A stretch of 64,000 nt of DNA from contig CACRXP010000001.1 in NCBI GenBank assembly GCA_902702965.1, positions 5,426,142 to 5,490,141 of the forward strand. The letters run 5' to 3'. Position 1 is the stretch's first letter, and each line of letters begins with the position of its first letter. Shown here piece after piece: positions 51,485-62,803 of this stretch. The notes beneath the pieces are model-generated. The model ran no database searches. It was given only the letters and a program-made list of their open reading frames with translations, and was not told the origin of the DNA. Made by a program: the position numbers and the translations under genes. Origin of the DNA: Spirometra erinaceieuropaei (lineage: Eukaryota; Platyhelminthes; Cestoda; Diphyllobothriidea; Diphyllobothriidae).

Positions 51485-51690
51485 CGATCAAGTTACGGAG
51501 CGTGCTCGTTCCGTTGTGCCTTGTGGCTCATACTAAAACCCTCGCGGGCGAATAGTCGCAGATGTAGATGAGATGGCACCAACAAAGATAAGGGAGATAG
51601 GAATGGCCATTTCCGGCTAACTAGCCGTCATAAGCCAGTTATACCCAACCCCAAGTGTAGATCACTTGATCGATGATCACCTATCTTAAA
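51485..51690 (-). repeat. tRNA-derived SINE copy 13 (inverted, diverged)
   Basis: GCTCACCGATCAAGTTACGG, GTTCCGTTGTGCCTTGTGG, then AGGAATGGCCATTTCCGGCT and AGCCAGTTATACCCAACCCC: SINE body and hammerhead region in reverse. Confidence 0.7.
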
Positions 51691-52924
51691 GACAGGCACA
51701 AAGACGTCCGAAACCCAGTCATCAGGAAATACCTCATCTACTATGTTTGCTCAGATAGCTCATGGAGCCCCGAGTTCCCGAGTTTCAACAAAAGACTTGT
51801 GGGTTTTATTGGGAATACTGTCCTTTCAGGGCACTTTGTTGTTGTGGCCTGTGTTAGTGACAAACAGTCAATCCCAATCAGCAAATTTTGGCATTCTCAC
51901 CATTGTCGCACCTAGGACCAAGCCCAAAGCGGCCAATAAGCTAACTGTTTGAAGAGTCATCCGATTCAGTCCGGGCATGCCAGTCCTCGGCAACAGTCAG
52001 TAGATCACGAGGGAGTCTGTCAACTAACTCTAGTCGCTGTGGGTAATAGGTTCCATCTCGCACTTGTCAGCAGCCGTTTATTGGTGCGTACACGGAAAGG
52101 ACGGAGATAATCATAAGTCATCCGTTCATTGACTGACCCCCGTGCTAGGGCATGGCTCGCTTGACACAGAGGGCGGTCGCCACATCTTGCCTACCAGAAT
52201 ATTCGCGTGAGACGTTGCGTTATAGGGTGATGTGGGAGTTGAAACCCGGGATTTATATTTCTCGAGCGTCCAAGTTGGGGATTAAAACTTCGGACAGGCA
52301 GCATACGCAAACATTCACATTGTACTGACGACGACAGTGTACTGTCGGATTTTAAGTGCATGGGTCCAGGAACGTTTGCACATTTCCACATTCAACATCA
52401 AGAGTATGTTCCAGACCGAGTAGTCAACCTTGAACACTATTTTCCTGCATAACTGGACTGGGGTTGCGAAGCATATCAGTTCCCCCAGACGCCATAACGT
52501 GGATCGTGGTGCTTAAATCGAACATTTCATAAAGTCTCTTGGGGACATTGAGTAAAGGCAGGTCCCCAGAAGCCGTTCGAATTGTTCTTTTACGACCGTC
52601 TCCTCTAGACTTTTGGTACAAAAATCTAAACAGGGCAGTGGTGTCAAGAAACCCTATTTAACGGCGGTCTCCGATACTTGCCGATGAACAGAGCTAGGAT
52701 GACGTTGTCTCCCGAATCAAGGCTGCCCGCGGGGTTTTCTCGAGTCTTCGAAAGCGCCTATGGACCCGACGCAACATCTCCGTCGCCACGAAGATTGACG
52801 TACACCGTGCATCCGTCCAATCAACCGTTCTTCACGATTGTGAATGTTGAGTTATGCGTGTGAAAAATAAGTTAAAACTTGAGGTATTTGACCCCTACCG
52901 CTTGAAGACTATTTTCTGAGGGAA
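51691..52924. other. Upstream flank, nothing recognised
   Basis: Chance ORFs only. Confidence 0.35.
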
Positions 52925-53335
52925 GTGCAACGACCTCGTCTCAAATGATACAGCGCGCACTCGCTGCGGCAACATCGCAAGGATACCTCGGGCCATTCAA
53001 AAAAGACGACTGTGGTGGTTTGGACACGTTCTTCGTCGTCCATCTCACGAGCTTAGCGTTGCTGCCCTCCACCCAGCACAGCTATTCACGTAAAGGCAGC
53101 CAAGAGTGGTCGACTCAAGACCTGGCTCGATACAGTCCGTCACGACATGGAAGTGGTTCTCGGACGGTTGGTATTTGGTCTCCGTCTCTGGCGAAGAGAA
53201 CGGGTTGAGCTGTCCAAATCTGCTGGCACGGATCGTCACGCGTAGAGAAGTACGGTATAGCACCATCGAGGTCAGCTGGACCAGACATGATCGCTACCGT
53301 ACCAAGCAAGCAAGCAAGCAAGCTCGGTCGCCATG
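52925..53335 (+). mobile_element. RTE-like retrotransposon, 5'-truncated 3' end with (AAGC)n tail
   Basis: Closely matches the reverse complement of 26,560-27,040 (for example CTCGTCTCAAATGATACAGC against CTTCGTCTCAAATGAGACAG). It ends in a tandem AAGC run at about 53,309-53,328, the kind of short tandem tail typical of RTE-type insertions. Confidence 0.8.
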
Positions 53336-56090
53336 CTAATGTTGTCATCGGGTTTTGCGGCATTTTATAAAGCAGTCGGTGCGCCAGACGTCAGTTCGTC
53401 GACCCTAATAATATTGTCACTACTCGCCAACGACTGCTTATTTGCAATACTCACGAGCTTCTTTATCTCGCAGGCAACTTTCACCCAAAACCGCTCCACT
53501 ATCCGCCACCTGTGGACGAGTCAGGTGGCTAGAGGTTAAGCTAATGAGTTACAAACATACAGTCAGTGTTGCAGCTCAACTCGAAAGCGCCTGAAGAGGA
53601 CAACTTTCATTCTCGATATGAACAGTATCCGTAGTTCAGCTCGGGCCGAGCCACAGAGGTTCTTGACATAATCGGGAAAGTGTGCAGTGTGAAAATCGTT
53701 GACTGCACCGAATGTCACCCTCAATTGTTCTGACACGAACTTCCAGGCGGCACATAATAGTAGAGAAAAGATAAGCATTGTCTTGTCCATATATTCCTCC
53801 TAAATTATGGTTGGTGTGAGATGAGGGAATAAAGGGAATTTTAACCAAGTTGCCTTCACGATCAGGCGATGCGTGCGTAAACCAATATTGTGTTATTGAG
53901 ACAAGAATGGGCCTCATCGACAACGACAGATGAACAACTACTGTCATAAGCTGTCAATGAAGATTGAAGAAGTTTGTCACAAGCAAGGTATTTAAGCCGA
54001 ACATGCTTTCAGTCGGGTTGACCGTGGTGAGGTAAGCTGGGTTCTAGAATTTGGAGCTTTTGTCATATCGTGGAACTGATTTGTGCGAATGTTTTACGAG
54101 TCAGGTTTTGCCAACAAAAGTCCAAGTCGGATTATTCCCCATACGAAGATACTTTATTTGACCAGTGAAACAGCTAAAAACGCATGGAAAAGGACGGGGC
54201 GCATAGAGGAAATAGTTAGCACCTAGCTGACAGTGATCGGGGAAAATAATACAAGTCCTGAGGCAGAATATTACGACTTTTCTAAAACCAAAAACATCAG
54301 ACACTCATCATTGCATTTGGCGCGTTTCTTGTGCGTGTATTCAACGAAGGGACATGTTTACCTCTTATCTGATTTCCCGGCGTGCCGAAGCGCATAAAAG
54401 CTTCGTACAATCGTCCTGCTTAGATTACAAGGATGCCCGACAGGGCTTGAAGTATGCATGCACACTGTGACGTTCCTTGATCTGATGAGGGTTGTTAGAG
54501 TGGTGTGACACTTTTCGGCGCGCGGACCTAGGATGGAGATGGCGTAACCGAGTGCTGGTAAACATGACCGGTGCCCCTTTCTTTCACTTCCGCCGACCTC
54601 TTTCTCCACATCGTATCGTGATGCGCGTACCGTTCTCCTTCTCTCTACGTCGGCACCTCCCTTGGACCCTCCCTGCAGTTGCCCACAGCGCTGCGTTCCC
54701 CACCGGTTTACTAGCTGGCATGTTAACATCGTCTCTCCACCCAGACAGGTTACTCAAAGTTGTAATACGTCCAGCTTGTACTTTTAACAATTATTATGCG
54801 CCTTTCCAATTCCCCTTTCTGTTCATTATACCTTCTCGCCCACTTGCCGCTCATTCTTCTTTTATGTACGGATGAGTATCGTCATCTACTAAAAACCGTA
54901 TTCAGATCAACGTTAGCCGGGATCTCTTTTTTGTACTTCGCTACGTGGTTAAGTGCTACCCTTGACGTCCTTGGTCGCTTCAATACTTCAGTTCATCTCT
55001 GTCGGGGGATAAAAGCAGGTAGCAGAAGTTAATCGTTTAAAACTCTTTATCAAGACGGTCGTACATTAAAACTCCGAAAATTACATAGGGACAATGCAGA
55101 CTAAAGAGAATGTGTAAATGGAGATCTAAGCTCAGAAACCAAACTCACGTGACCATATAGGGCGCAGCAGCCGCCCCAGGCAAAATATACGCAAGTGCGT
55201 GAAACGCGCCCAACTGATTGGCACACTTTAAGTTACTGCCAATCACGTTGACGGATTTGGTTCATTTGAACAATATAACATGCTTGCATCATAGTACTGT
55301 CCACACAAAAAGGTAATGTAGTGGATGCAGAAGTTGGTATAAAACCTTTTTATCAACACTATCTTCACTCAATCCGAAAAGGGCTAAACTCCTGCGACTT
55401 CCAAAAAACTATAGTAGGTGAAGGTAAGCTTTGCCAAGCCAGAGATGCACGAACATTCGATGATATAGGTTCTGCCACCATTCTGTTTTTTCAAGGCTTG
55501 TATGACCTGCCGGCAGCAGGCAATCGCTTTGAGTAGCATCCCTTAGTTCCGTTGTCAGTTTTACGATTAAAGAACTGAAAACCTTCTCGTAAAATTTCTA
55601 AAAAACGTCATAATTTTAACCATAATTCTTCTCCACTAACCGCTATTAGTGTCGACTCATTAAATAGTAGGAGAACTACGCCGTCCTTTTTTTAATCTTA
55701 CATAGCCTCAATGGTAAATACAGATTTTATTTATTGCTTTGTTTCGTCAACTACGAAATTGTCATTCGTCTGTTCCTTTTTCATTACATTCCATCATTAA
55801 GTAAAAATTCTCTGGTAAAAATTGTGCTGTCTGGTCTACTAATACTGATAGCTTTCAGAAATTGCTTATCCATGAAACCTTATTCTTATATCCTCAAAGT
55901 TCCTGTGGTTATAATTCCTGGAAATTAGGAGAAAATTATGGTTTTCCTTTTTTGATAACAAACCTCAGGCAACCCATCGTCAAAATTTCAAAAAAACTAA
56001 ATTTGAGGCTTCCCATTTGAAACTCATCGGCAATATGACGAAAAAGGCCTAGGATTGCTCACTAACTTCTCAATTATATGACTCGTTACT
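53336..56090. other. Upstream flank, nothing recognised
   Basis: AT-rich toward the right. No gene or element with a recognisable protein or RNA signature. Confidence 0.35.
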
Positions 56091-56094
56091 GATC

Positions 56095-57076
56095 ATTTTT
56101 TGTTCTCGGTACCATTCTTGAGGGAAAATTGCCCACACCTACGCATCAATAATGCGAGAAGTTCACGCGTCTCATCGATCTTGTTTCTAATGAGACCAAA
56201 GGCAGGCACACACGAATCTTTAAATTCATTCCAAGAAATGTTCCGAAAAGTAGACAGCTCATCGATGTTGCCTTCCTTTTTCTTTCTTCTTTCGAGGTAA
56301 TAGTAAGTACTTTGCAAGCACTCATGATTGGCACAAGGTTTTTTCCAAATAATGATCTAAATTTTTTTACGATTTATTACAGTGCGTAACAGAAGGCCTT
56401 TCGACCAAGTTCCACTGAAGACGTTTAAATCGAGTGCTACTTCCACCGCTGTCACACACTTTCTTAAAAACAGACTTAAAAAGCTACCAAAGTAGCTTAA
56501 CGATCATTCTGTGAGCTCATTATCAGCTTATTTGAATTGACTTCGAAAACGAGACTCACACGAGATAGGTGGAGAAAGTACTTACCTATTAATGGGGTGA
56601 ATGCTTCTAAATCAGTTGCTTAGATTTTCCGTCAAACATCATTTGCTAAATCCCATCAAGTCATTCCGCCGTTGCTTATTACCAATTATACCTTCATTAC
56701 AGAGGAAGCAGTAAAGGCAGAAATGTTTAGATCATTCTTTATCAATCATTTAACCATAGAAACTGACCCAATTCCTTTAATTCCACCGGTGTCTGATGCC
56801 CCTCTCGGCATCATTAACTTTTCTCATGAAAATATTCTAAAACTGGAAAACCATCTTCCTAACTCTCATTCAGTAGGTACGGACAATAACCCAAACTCTC
56901 CTATAAAACAGCTAAGGGATTTTCCTCCTCTGCTTAGCAAACTCATTTCAGTCATTCTCAAAGATGCTTTCTTTTCTGACTATAAAAAAACTTCTCTCAT
57001 TATTCCGCTGTCTAAATCTGACTGTCGTTCTGATGTTCAAAACTATCGAGGTGTGTTGCGTGCGTTTAGAATTTAG
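56095..57076 (+). mobile_element. Non-LTR retrotransposon D, fragments of ORF1 and RT
   Basis: ORF1-like piece at 56,110-56,300: GKLPTP, CEKF, RLIDLVSNETKGRHTRIFKF and NVPKSRQLIDVAFLF, matching 62,820-63,000. The RT N-terminal piece at 56,672-57,070 contains KQLRDFPPLLSKLISVILKD then TSLIIPLSKSDCRSDVQNYR, the pre-palm motif of LINE reverse transcriptases. The element breaks off at NYRG. Endonuclease is missing between them. Confidence 0.65.
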
Positions 57077-57409
57077 TTTGAAATTTTCGACCCCGAGGGA
57101 TTTCACTTTTATCGGGAATTCCATCTAGTGGAAGTCCTCAAGGCTAGTGTGTATTAAGAATCCGATTTGTCTTTGCGACCGATCCATCCTTGGAATCCTA
57201 CACCAGGACTTGTCCGGGATAACCTATCTTCGTGCAGTCGCCTCTCTGCAACAGCACTGACAAATCCCCAAAACCTGCGAAAGGCTGAGTCCTTTACCTC
57301 ATATCTTTGATTTGATTAAAAAATCATCTCAGACCTTTGAGAAAACCGTTTGAAACTTGTAAATTCAGTAATGCTATTCAGAGAAATGTCCTTAAAACGC
57401 GGTGTAAAA

Positions 57410-57495
57410 TGTTTGATCCAGGCGGAAGTCGAACCCGGGTAGCCGCTCGGCCAGAAAACCGTCATTACCACTAAGCCACTGACTGGCGCCAGTGT
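57410..57495 (-). repeat. tRNA-like sequence, probably a second SINE family
   Basis: Minus strand: GTGGCTTAGTGGTAATGAC (A-box-like), GGCCGAGCGGCTACCC, GGGTTCGACTTCC (B-box-like). The cloverleaf is imperfect, so a tRNA-derived repeat is likelier than a working tRNA. Confidence 0.5.
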
Positions 57496-57773
57496 TGCAA
57501 ACACGAATGATACATCATGTTTTACGCATGATATTAATGACTTCAGTGTTGGACGTGCTGCTGTCCGACCAATACCCTAAAACGAGCAAAAAGTTTAGCG
57601 AGGTTGGGGGATGTCACATACGGAGATGAAATCTGTACCACATGTTTCGGACTCATCCATAATTTTTTTAAAATGGAGGGCTAGTTAAAAGGTCTAAAAA
57701 TGGAGGTAGAAAAGTTAAAGAAGCTTACTCAATGCCTACTTGAAGAGGAGAAGCCGACGAATTTGGCAATGCA

Positions 57774-58904
57774 GTGATCGCCACTACACTATCGGCGCTC
57801 AGCGAACGGACTGAAATAAATCAAGGAGTACACATTATTCGTAGTACAAATGACTGCAACTCTGTATATATCGCTGTCAAGTCACCTCCGATTAAACGAG
57901 CAAGGAGTCTAGAAAGCTGCATGGATATCAAATGCGAAGACGAAGCCTGTACGACATGTTTCGGACTCCTTCAAAAATTTGCGGAAATGGAGAGGGAGAT
58001 AAAGGGCCTTAAAGTGCAGATGGTGAAGCTGAAGAATCTCCCTCGCTATTCATCCAAAGAGAATGAAAGCGAGCGAACATATGCAAACACGGCTTCCTCG
58101 GCTGTGTCGACGGAGGAGAAAGAAAATAGTAGGTCGCTAGAGCTTGATAGGAGTGACACCCAGTGTCTTGTGCGAAAAAAGCGCGGTTGGACGCGATCTC
58201 AGCGAGAAAAAAGTAATCTCAGGGTACCTCGAAAAGGCACAGACAGTCAGACGAGGGAACAAGAGTTGGCTATGCCGCACACGAAAATCGCGCCGCTGAA
58301 AACGAAAAATGATCAAAAGATCGTAGTAAACAGGCAGTCATGCGTTAGTCCTGCTGAATCAAAACTTCCTAAATCGGTGGAAGGTTGTAACCGGGATGCA
58401 CGCGACGAAGACTCTGTAGGTATGATTATACCACAAGGCCGTCTAGTTGATCGCAGTAAATGCATCGTTATAAAGGGCATGCCTGAGTCTGTTTCCGACG
58501 CTCCAAAGGACAGAATACAACATGACATAGAAATATTCCAGGAATATCTCAAATCGATCTTAATAAGAGACGAAAAAGTCACAGTATTAAAGGCTTTCAG
58601 GATGGGCAAAATTAAAGACTCAAAACAAAATCCGGACCGACCGAGACCGTTAAAAATTGTCTTTGAGAATGACGAACAAGCGCAGCTACTTTTGAGCAGG
58701 AAAGCTGCGCTTAAACACGCCCATCCATCAGTTTTTTTCAGCGGAACTTTTCACCCACGGAACGAGAAAAATGGAGGGGGGTTCAAATTGGAAGTCCTCA
58801 GGCGGTCGAGTCTGGGCGAGACAAATCTCCGAATAGTGGACGGAAAAATTATACGCGTCCAGAGGCCATTCCTCTGGAGAAAGCCCATAACTCTAACAGC
58901 TTAG
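57774..58904 (+). CDS. CR1-like ORF1 protein (RNA-binding/chaperone type)
   Basis: 376 codons counted from a GTG at 57,774; the first ATG in this frame is at 57,921, so the true start is uncertain. Near the N-terminus it has CEDEACTTCFGLLQKFAEME, a Cys pair plus a helical stretch likely to coil. A basic Lys/Arg-rich middle follows. The C-terminal half has CIVIKGMPESVSDAPKDRI, VTVLKAFRMGKIKDS and RPRPLKIVFENDEQAQLLL, the RRM-like fold typical of LINE ORF1 proteins that bind element RNA. A similar, decayed ORF1 lies at 61,993-62,803. It ends 2 nt before the GTG codon that opens ORF2. Confidence 0.82.
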   Translation: MIATTLSALSERTEINQGVHIIRSTNDCNSVYIAVKSPPIKRARSLESCMDIKCEDEACTTCFGLLQKFAEMEREIKGLKVQMVKLKNLPRYSSKENESERTYANTASSAVSTEEKENSRSLELDRSDTQCLVRKKRGWTRSQREKSNLRVPRKGTDSQTREQELAMPHTKIAPLKTKNDQKIVVNRQSCVSPAESKLPKSVEGCNRDARDEDSVGMIIPQGRLVDRSKCIVIKGMPESVSDAPKDRIQHDIEIFQEYLKSILIRDEKVTVLKAFRMGKIKDSKQNPDRPRPLKIVFENDEQAQLLLSRKAALKHAHPSVFFSGTFHPRNEKNGGGFKLEVLRRSSLGETNLRIVDGKIIRVQRPFLWRKPITLTA

Positions 58905-58906
58905 GA

Positions 58907-61873
58907 GTGATGGAAAGCAGTTCATCCCGATCAGCTCCGACTGGCCTTTGCATTCAATCCCAAGAAATGGATAAACGCCTGTATGCCGGAGTTGCTCGTG
59001 CCAAATTGAGATTTTTGTATACCAATGATCAAAGTCTCGTTTCGAAAATCGACGAACTCAAAGCGATAGTATCGGAACGAATCCCCGACGTCATCGCCAT
59101 AACGGAAACTTGGCTTAATGCCGAAATCATGGATGCTGGGATTTCGAGACCGGGTTACCAGCTGTTTCGTAGAGACCGTCAAAATAGGCAGGGCGGAGGG
59201 GTAGTCGTATATGTAATGGAAGGAATTTCAGCAGTTGAAAGAGCCTTCACCCTCTCCCTTGAATATGAATCCGTCTGGATAAAGATAAAGAAGAGCAATG
59301 CACAAAATCTAGAATTTCTGGCGATTTACAGACCACCAAATCTTCTGAGTGCAGCTGATGAGTCGCTCCTTGGTTTAGTCAAAGACGTAGCTAGCCACCA
59401 AGAGGTACTTATTGCTGGGGATTTCAACGCACCTGCAATAGAGTGGGAAACTATGGCAGTTAATGGTGGACCAGCCTCTTTCAGCAATAAGCTACTGGAC
59501 CTCACACTCGATCTCCCTCTGGCGCAACATGTGAAGGTACCAACAAGATTTCGAGAGAACCAGAGAGCAAACTGTCTAGACCTAGTTTTCACTAAAGACT
59601 TCTCTATTATCGACGAAGTGTATTCCAATGCACCTCTCGGGAAAAGTGACCATACTACGCTACTATGGGATTACTCGCTCTTCTCTAAACGCCAGAAGAG
59701 AACAGAGGGCCAATCTAATATATGGAAGGCAGATTTTAATATGATGAAGAACGAATTACTGTCCGTGAATTGGGACCAAATACTCAGGGGAGATCCGGAG
59801 GACGACTGGAGATCTTTTAAAACGATTTCACTCGATCTGATTAGGCGCTGTTGTCCACCTAAAGTACAAAAAACAACTAGTCGACCTGCTTGGTTAACTA
59901 GGGACCTAAATAAGCAGCTACGGAAGAAAAGCAAAAGATGGAAAATATTCAGGGAAACTGCGTCACCAGCACTTTTCGAAGAATTTCGTCGTCAACGAAA
60001 CGCCGTCAAAAAATGTATCCTCCAGGCACGGAAGGAGTATGAATCTAAAATTATACGACAGGCTGAACAGAAACCTAAGATTTTATTTCACTATCTGAAC
60101 AGTAGACTGAAAAATAAAGACCCGGTCGCGGTGCTGAAGGATGATAATGGTGTAGAGATCACTGAAAACAGCGAGAAAGCCGAACACTTAGGACAGTATT
60201 TTGCCTCGGTTTTTACTAGAGAAACAGGGTTTCGCAGTCGCGGTGCTAGCAATGCTGTTGAGACTGCTGATCGCGTGCTTGAGTGCATACTGTTCCCGAC
60301 AGCTGTCGTGGAAAGGGAGATGAAAAATGTCAAGGAAGCAAAGTCCTCGGGTCCGGACAATATACCGGCCAAATTCTTGAAGGAACTAGCGAATGAACTT
60401 TCCAAACCACTGGCGCACATCTTCCGCTCGTCATTCGAATTAGGGAGGTTGCCATCAGCATGGAAGACAGCAAATATCTTTCCGATATACAAGGGTGGGG
60501 CTCGCACTAATGCTAACAATTACCGGCCTGTTAGTCTAACCTGTATCTGCTGTAAAATAATTGAGGCCATAGTTAAGAAAGCAACTATGGAGCTCCTGGA
60601 GCAGGGCCATTTAATCTCAGACCTGTAGCACGGCTTTAGACAGAACCGCTCGTGTCTTTCCAGTTTATTGCTCTCGACGGAGCAGTGGACTCGCGCACTG
60701 GACGAGGATGGGAAGGTTGATGTCATATACACAGACTTTACGAAGGCGTTCGACAGCGTCCCACACAAACGGCTAATCTACAAACTTTCTGAAATTGGGA
60801 TAAGAGGAAGGCTGCTGACATGGATAACAGATTTTCTTACCGGGAGATCGCAAACCGTGTGCACTGAGGTCTCAAGGTCAACTCCTACTCCCGTTCTAAG
60901 TGGTGTACCCCAGGGCTCCGTTTTAGGGCCGTTGCTATTCTTGGTTTACATTAACGACTGCGTCGACGACCTGGGATGCAGCGCCATCATGTTTGCTGAC
61001 GATGTTAAACTGTGGAGACCCATCAGATCTGATGCAGACAGGTACGCGCTTCAAGACAGTCTCAACCGCCTTAACAGTTGGTCAGCTCGCTGGCTCCTCT
61101 ATTTCAATGTGGACAAATGTGTGGTCCTGAGACTCCGCACCAGACGGACCAGTAAGGAGGACGATTCCTTTCAATACGTCCCTGGTGGTCAGCCCCTTTC
61201 AAATGTTGTGGAACAGAAAGACCTGGGAGTCCTAATGACCTCCTCGCTGAAACCATCTTCACAATGTCAAAGGGCAGTCAAAAGTGCGATAAGGGTGTTA
61301 TTTGCGCTGAGGCGAGGATTTGTGCAGATCGACAAGGAGCTGTTCGGAAAAACCTATGGGGCATTCGTCCGGTCTCACTTAGAGTATGCAGTCCAGGCCT
61401 GGCGACCGTGGTTAGAGAAAGATTATTAACGACTGGAAAGAGTACATGCGATGGCTACGAAGATGGTCAAGAATCTTCATCATTCGCCTTACGAAACCAG
61501 GCTGACCGAACAAAATCTGTTTCCTCTAAATTACAGGCAACTGCGCGGCGATCTTATTCAAACCTACAGGATTGTCAGAAGCCATGAGTGTGCCCTAGAC
61601 TTAAATGAATTTTTTGAATTGGTCCGGACTGACTGTCTGCGTGGTCATCCCTTCAAACTGCAAAGAAAGCTGGCTCATTCGGACGTCCGACGGAACGCCT
61701 TCTCTCACAGGGTCATCGGGGCATGGAGTGAACTCCCTGATGCCGTCGTTCTTTCCGAAAGTGTCAAATCCTTTAAGTGCAGCCTAGACGCTCACTTGTT
61801 AAGAACCTACTGTGCATACAATAATGATTGTTTTAGCGGCGGCAGTTTGCGCCTAGCTCACACTTACCGCTAA
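58907..61873 (+). pseudogene. CR1-like ORF2: endonuclease and reverse transcriptase, two in-frame stops
   Basis: 989 codons in one frame, interrupted by TAG at 60,626-60,628 and TAA at 61,427-61,429. ORF2 more likely begins at ATG 58,910. Endonuclease motifs: RFLYTNDQSLVSKIDEL, IAITETWLN, GGGVVVYV, LIAGDFNAP and LGKSDHTTL (the catalytic E, D/N and SDH). RT motifs: SGPDNIPAKFLKEL, ANIFPIYKGG, NNYRPVSLT, YTDFTKAFDSVPHK (motif A), GVPQGSVLGPLLFLVYIND (B) and FADDVKLW (C). The first stop replaces a codon before HGFRQNRSC, where related elements have Gln, consistent with CAG to TAG. The encoded enzyme would nick target DNA and reverse-transcribe in place, but this copy is inactive. Confidence 0.9.
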
Positions 61874-61992
61874 CTGCATATTTTTTCGCATTTGCTGATG
61901 TAATTGATGACTTTATTTCTGTTTATCGATATGAATAGGGAGCTCAAGGTCGAAAGCCTCTTTCCCTTAATAAACTGACTTAAAGTGACTTA
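61874..61992 (+). repeat. CR1-like 3' UTR and tail
   Basis: AT-rich 3' UTR with TTAATAAA at 61,967-61,974 and tandem TGACTTAAA units, then an abrupt switch into ORF1 of the next element. Confidence 0.7.
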
Positions 61993-62803
61993 AATCCGAA
62001 AAAACATATGCAACCACGGCTCATTTAAGCATATCAAACATTGAAACTGACGACGGTTCGTTCAGGGACCTGGACACCGTTGAATGCTATTCTCTTGGGT
62101 GAGAAAAATACAAGCCAAAGCGAACTCAGGGAACAAATAAACATCCCACGCACCTCTTTTGGTTCAAAAACGAAGGCCGCTTGCGTACACGCAGACCAGC
62201 GCAGGAGGACTACCAGGAAGCCTACGAAGGACCGACGGCGGCTCCAAACTATGTTGAACAATGCAGATATCGGAACACCTTGTGAACCGAATATTCAGGA
62301 GGAGGCTTCGAAAGAAACTGATGTAAACTTTTTCGACGAACACCTCGGAAACACAGAAGGAAGGGTTATCAACAAGAAGATAAATGAGTCGTACACGGAT
62401 CTCAGTTTCCATAGCCCAATAGCTAGTTCTTCCGAAACCAGTGAAACTAGTAAACAGGAGAAAAAAGCTCAGTCATTCAAAAGATGTGTGACAACAACGG
62501 ACACTGGGTTCAGTCGCAAGCAAAATGTTGTTATAAAAGGAGTACCCGAAACAACGGCAACAATTCCAACGGAGAGGGTTATGCATGACTTTGACCTTCT
62601 TCAAGTGTATGCGAAAGCTTTGTTAAGAGAAAATGAGTCACTTACTGTTCTCAAAGCATTCCCAATAGGGTAGAGTCAGTCAGCATCCGGTTCCAATTCC
62701 CGGTCTCGACCCCTAAAAGTCATTTTGAAGACTGCAGCCCAGGCCCAGCTCCTGTTACAGAGAAAATCATCTCTGCGGGGTCTCGCTGCGGATCAATTTT
62801 TTC
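61993..62803 (+). mobile_element. CR1-like ORF1 fragment, 5'-truncated and decayed
   Basis: SEKTYATTAHLS... aligns with SERTYANTASSA of the upstream ORF1, then NVVIKGVPETTATIPTERV, SLTVLKAFPIG, a stop, and RSRPLKVILKTAAQAQLLLQ. Frameshifts and stops are present. It directly follows the 3' tail of the CR1 copy to the left and ends abruptly at about 62,803 in another LINE. Confidence 0.75.

Larger units (their letters stand above)
57600..61992 (+). mobile_element. CR1-like non-LTR retrotransposon, nearly complete
   Basis: Two ORFs (57,774-58,904 and 58,907-61,873) and a short 3' UTR ending with tandem TGACTTAAA units. ORF2 has an apurinic-type endonuclease followed by reverse transcriptase. 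CR1/Jockey-type RT signatures (GVPQGSVLGPLLF, FADDVKLW) are intact. Only two nonsense codons break ORF2, so the copy is young. The 3' end matches the truncated copy at 20,280-21,395. Confidence 0.92.

Noticed and set aside
53563..53790. Minus-strand ORF upstream of SOS as a further 5' exon
   Set aside because: No similarity to SOS, and exon 1 already has an initiator with an in-frame stop before it.
54478..54520. Hammerhead core at CTGATGAGGG
   Set aside because: No GAAA and no stem closure downstream.
57410..57495. Functional tRNA gene
   Set aside because: A and B boxes are present but the cloverleaf arms do not pair well; better explained as a tRNA-derived repeat.
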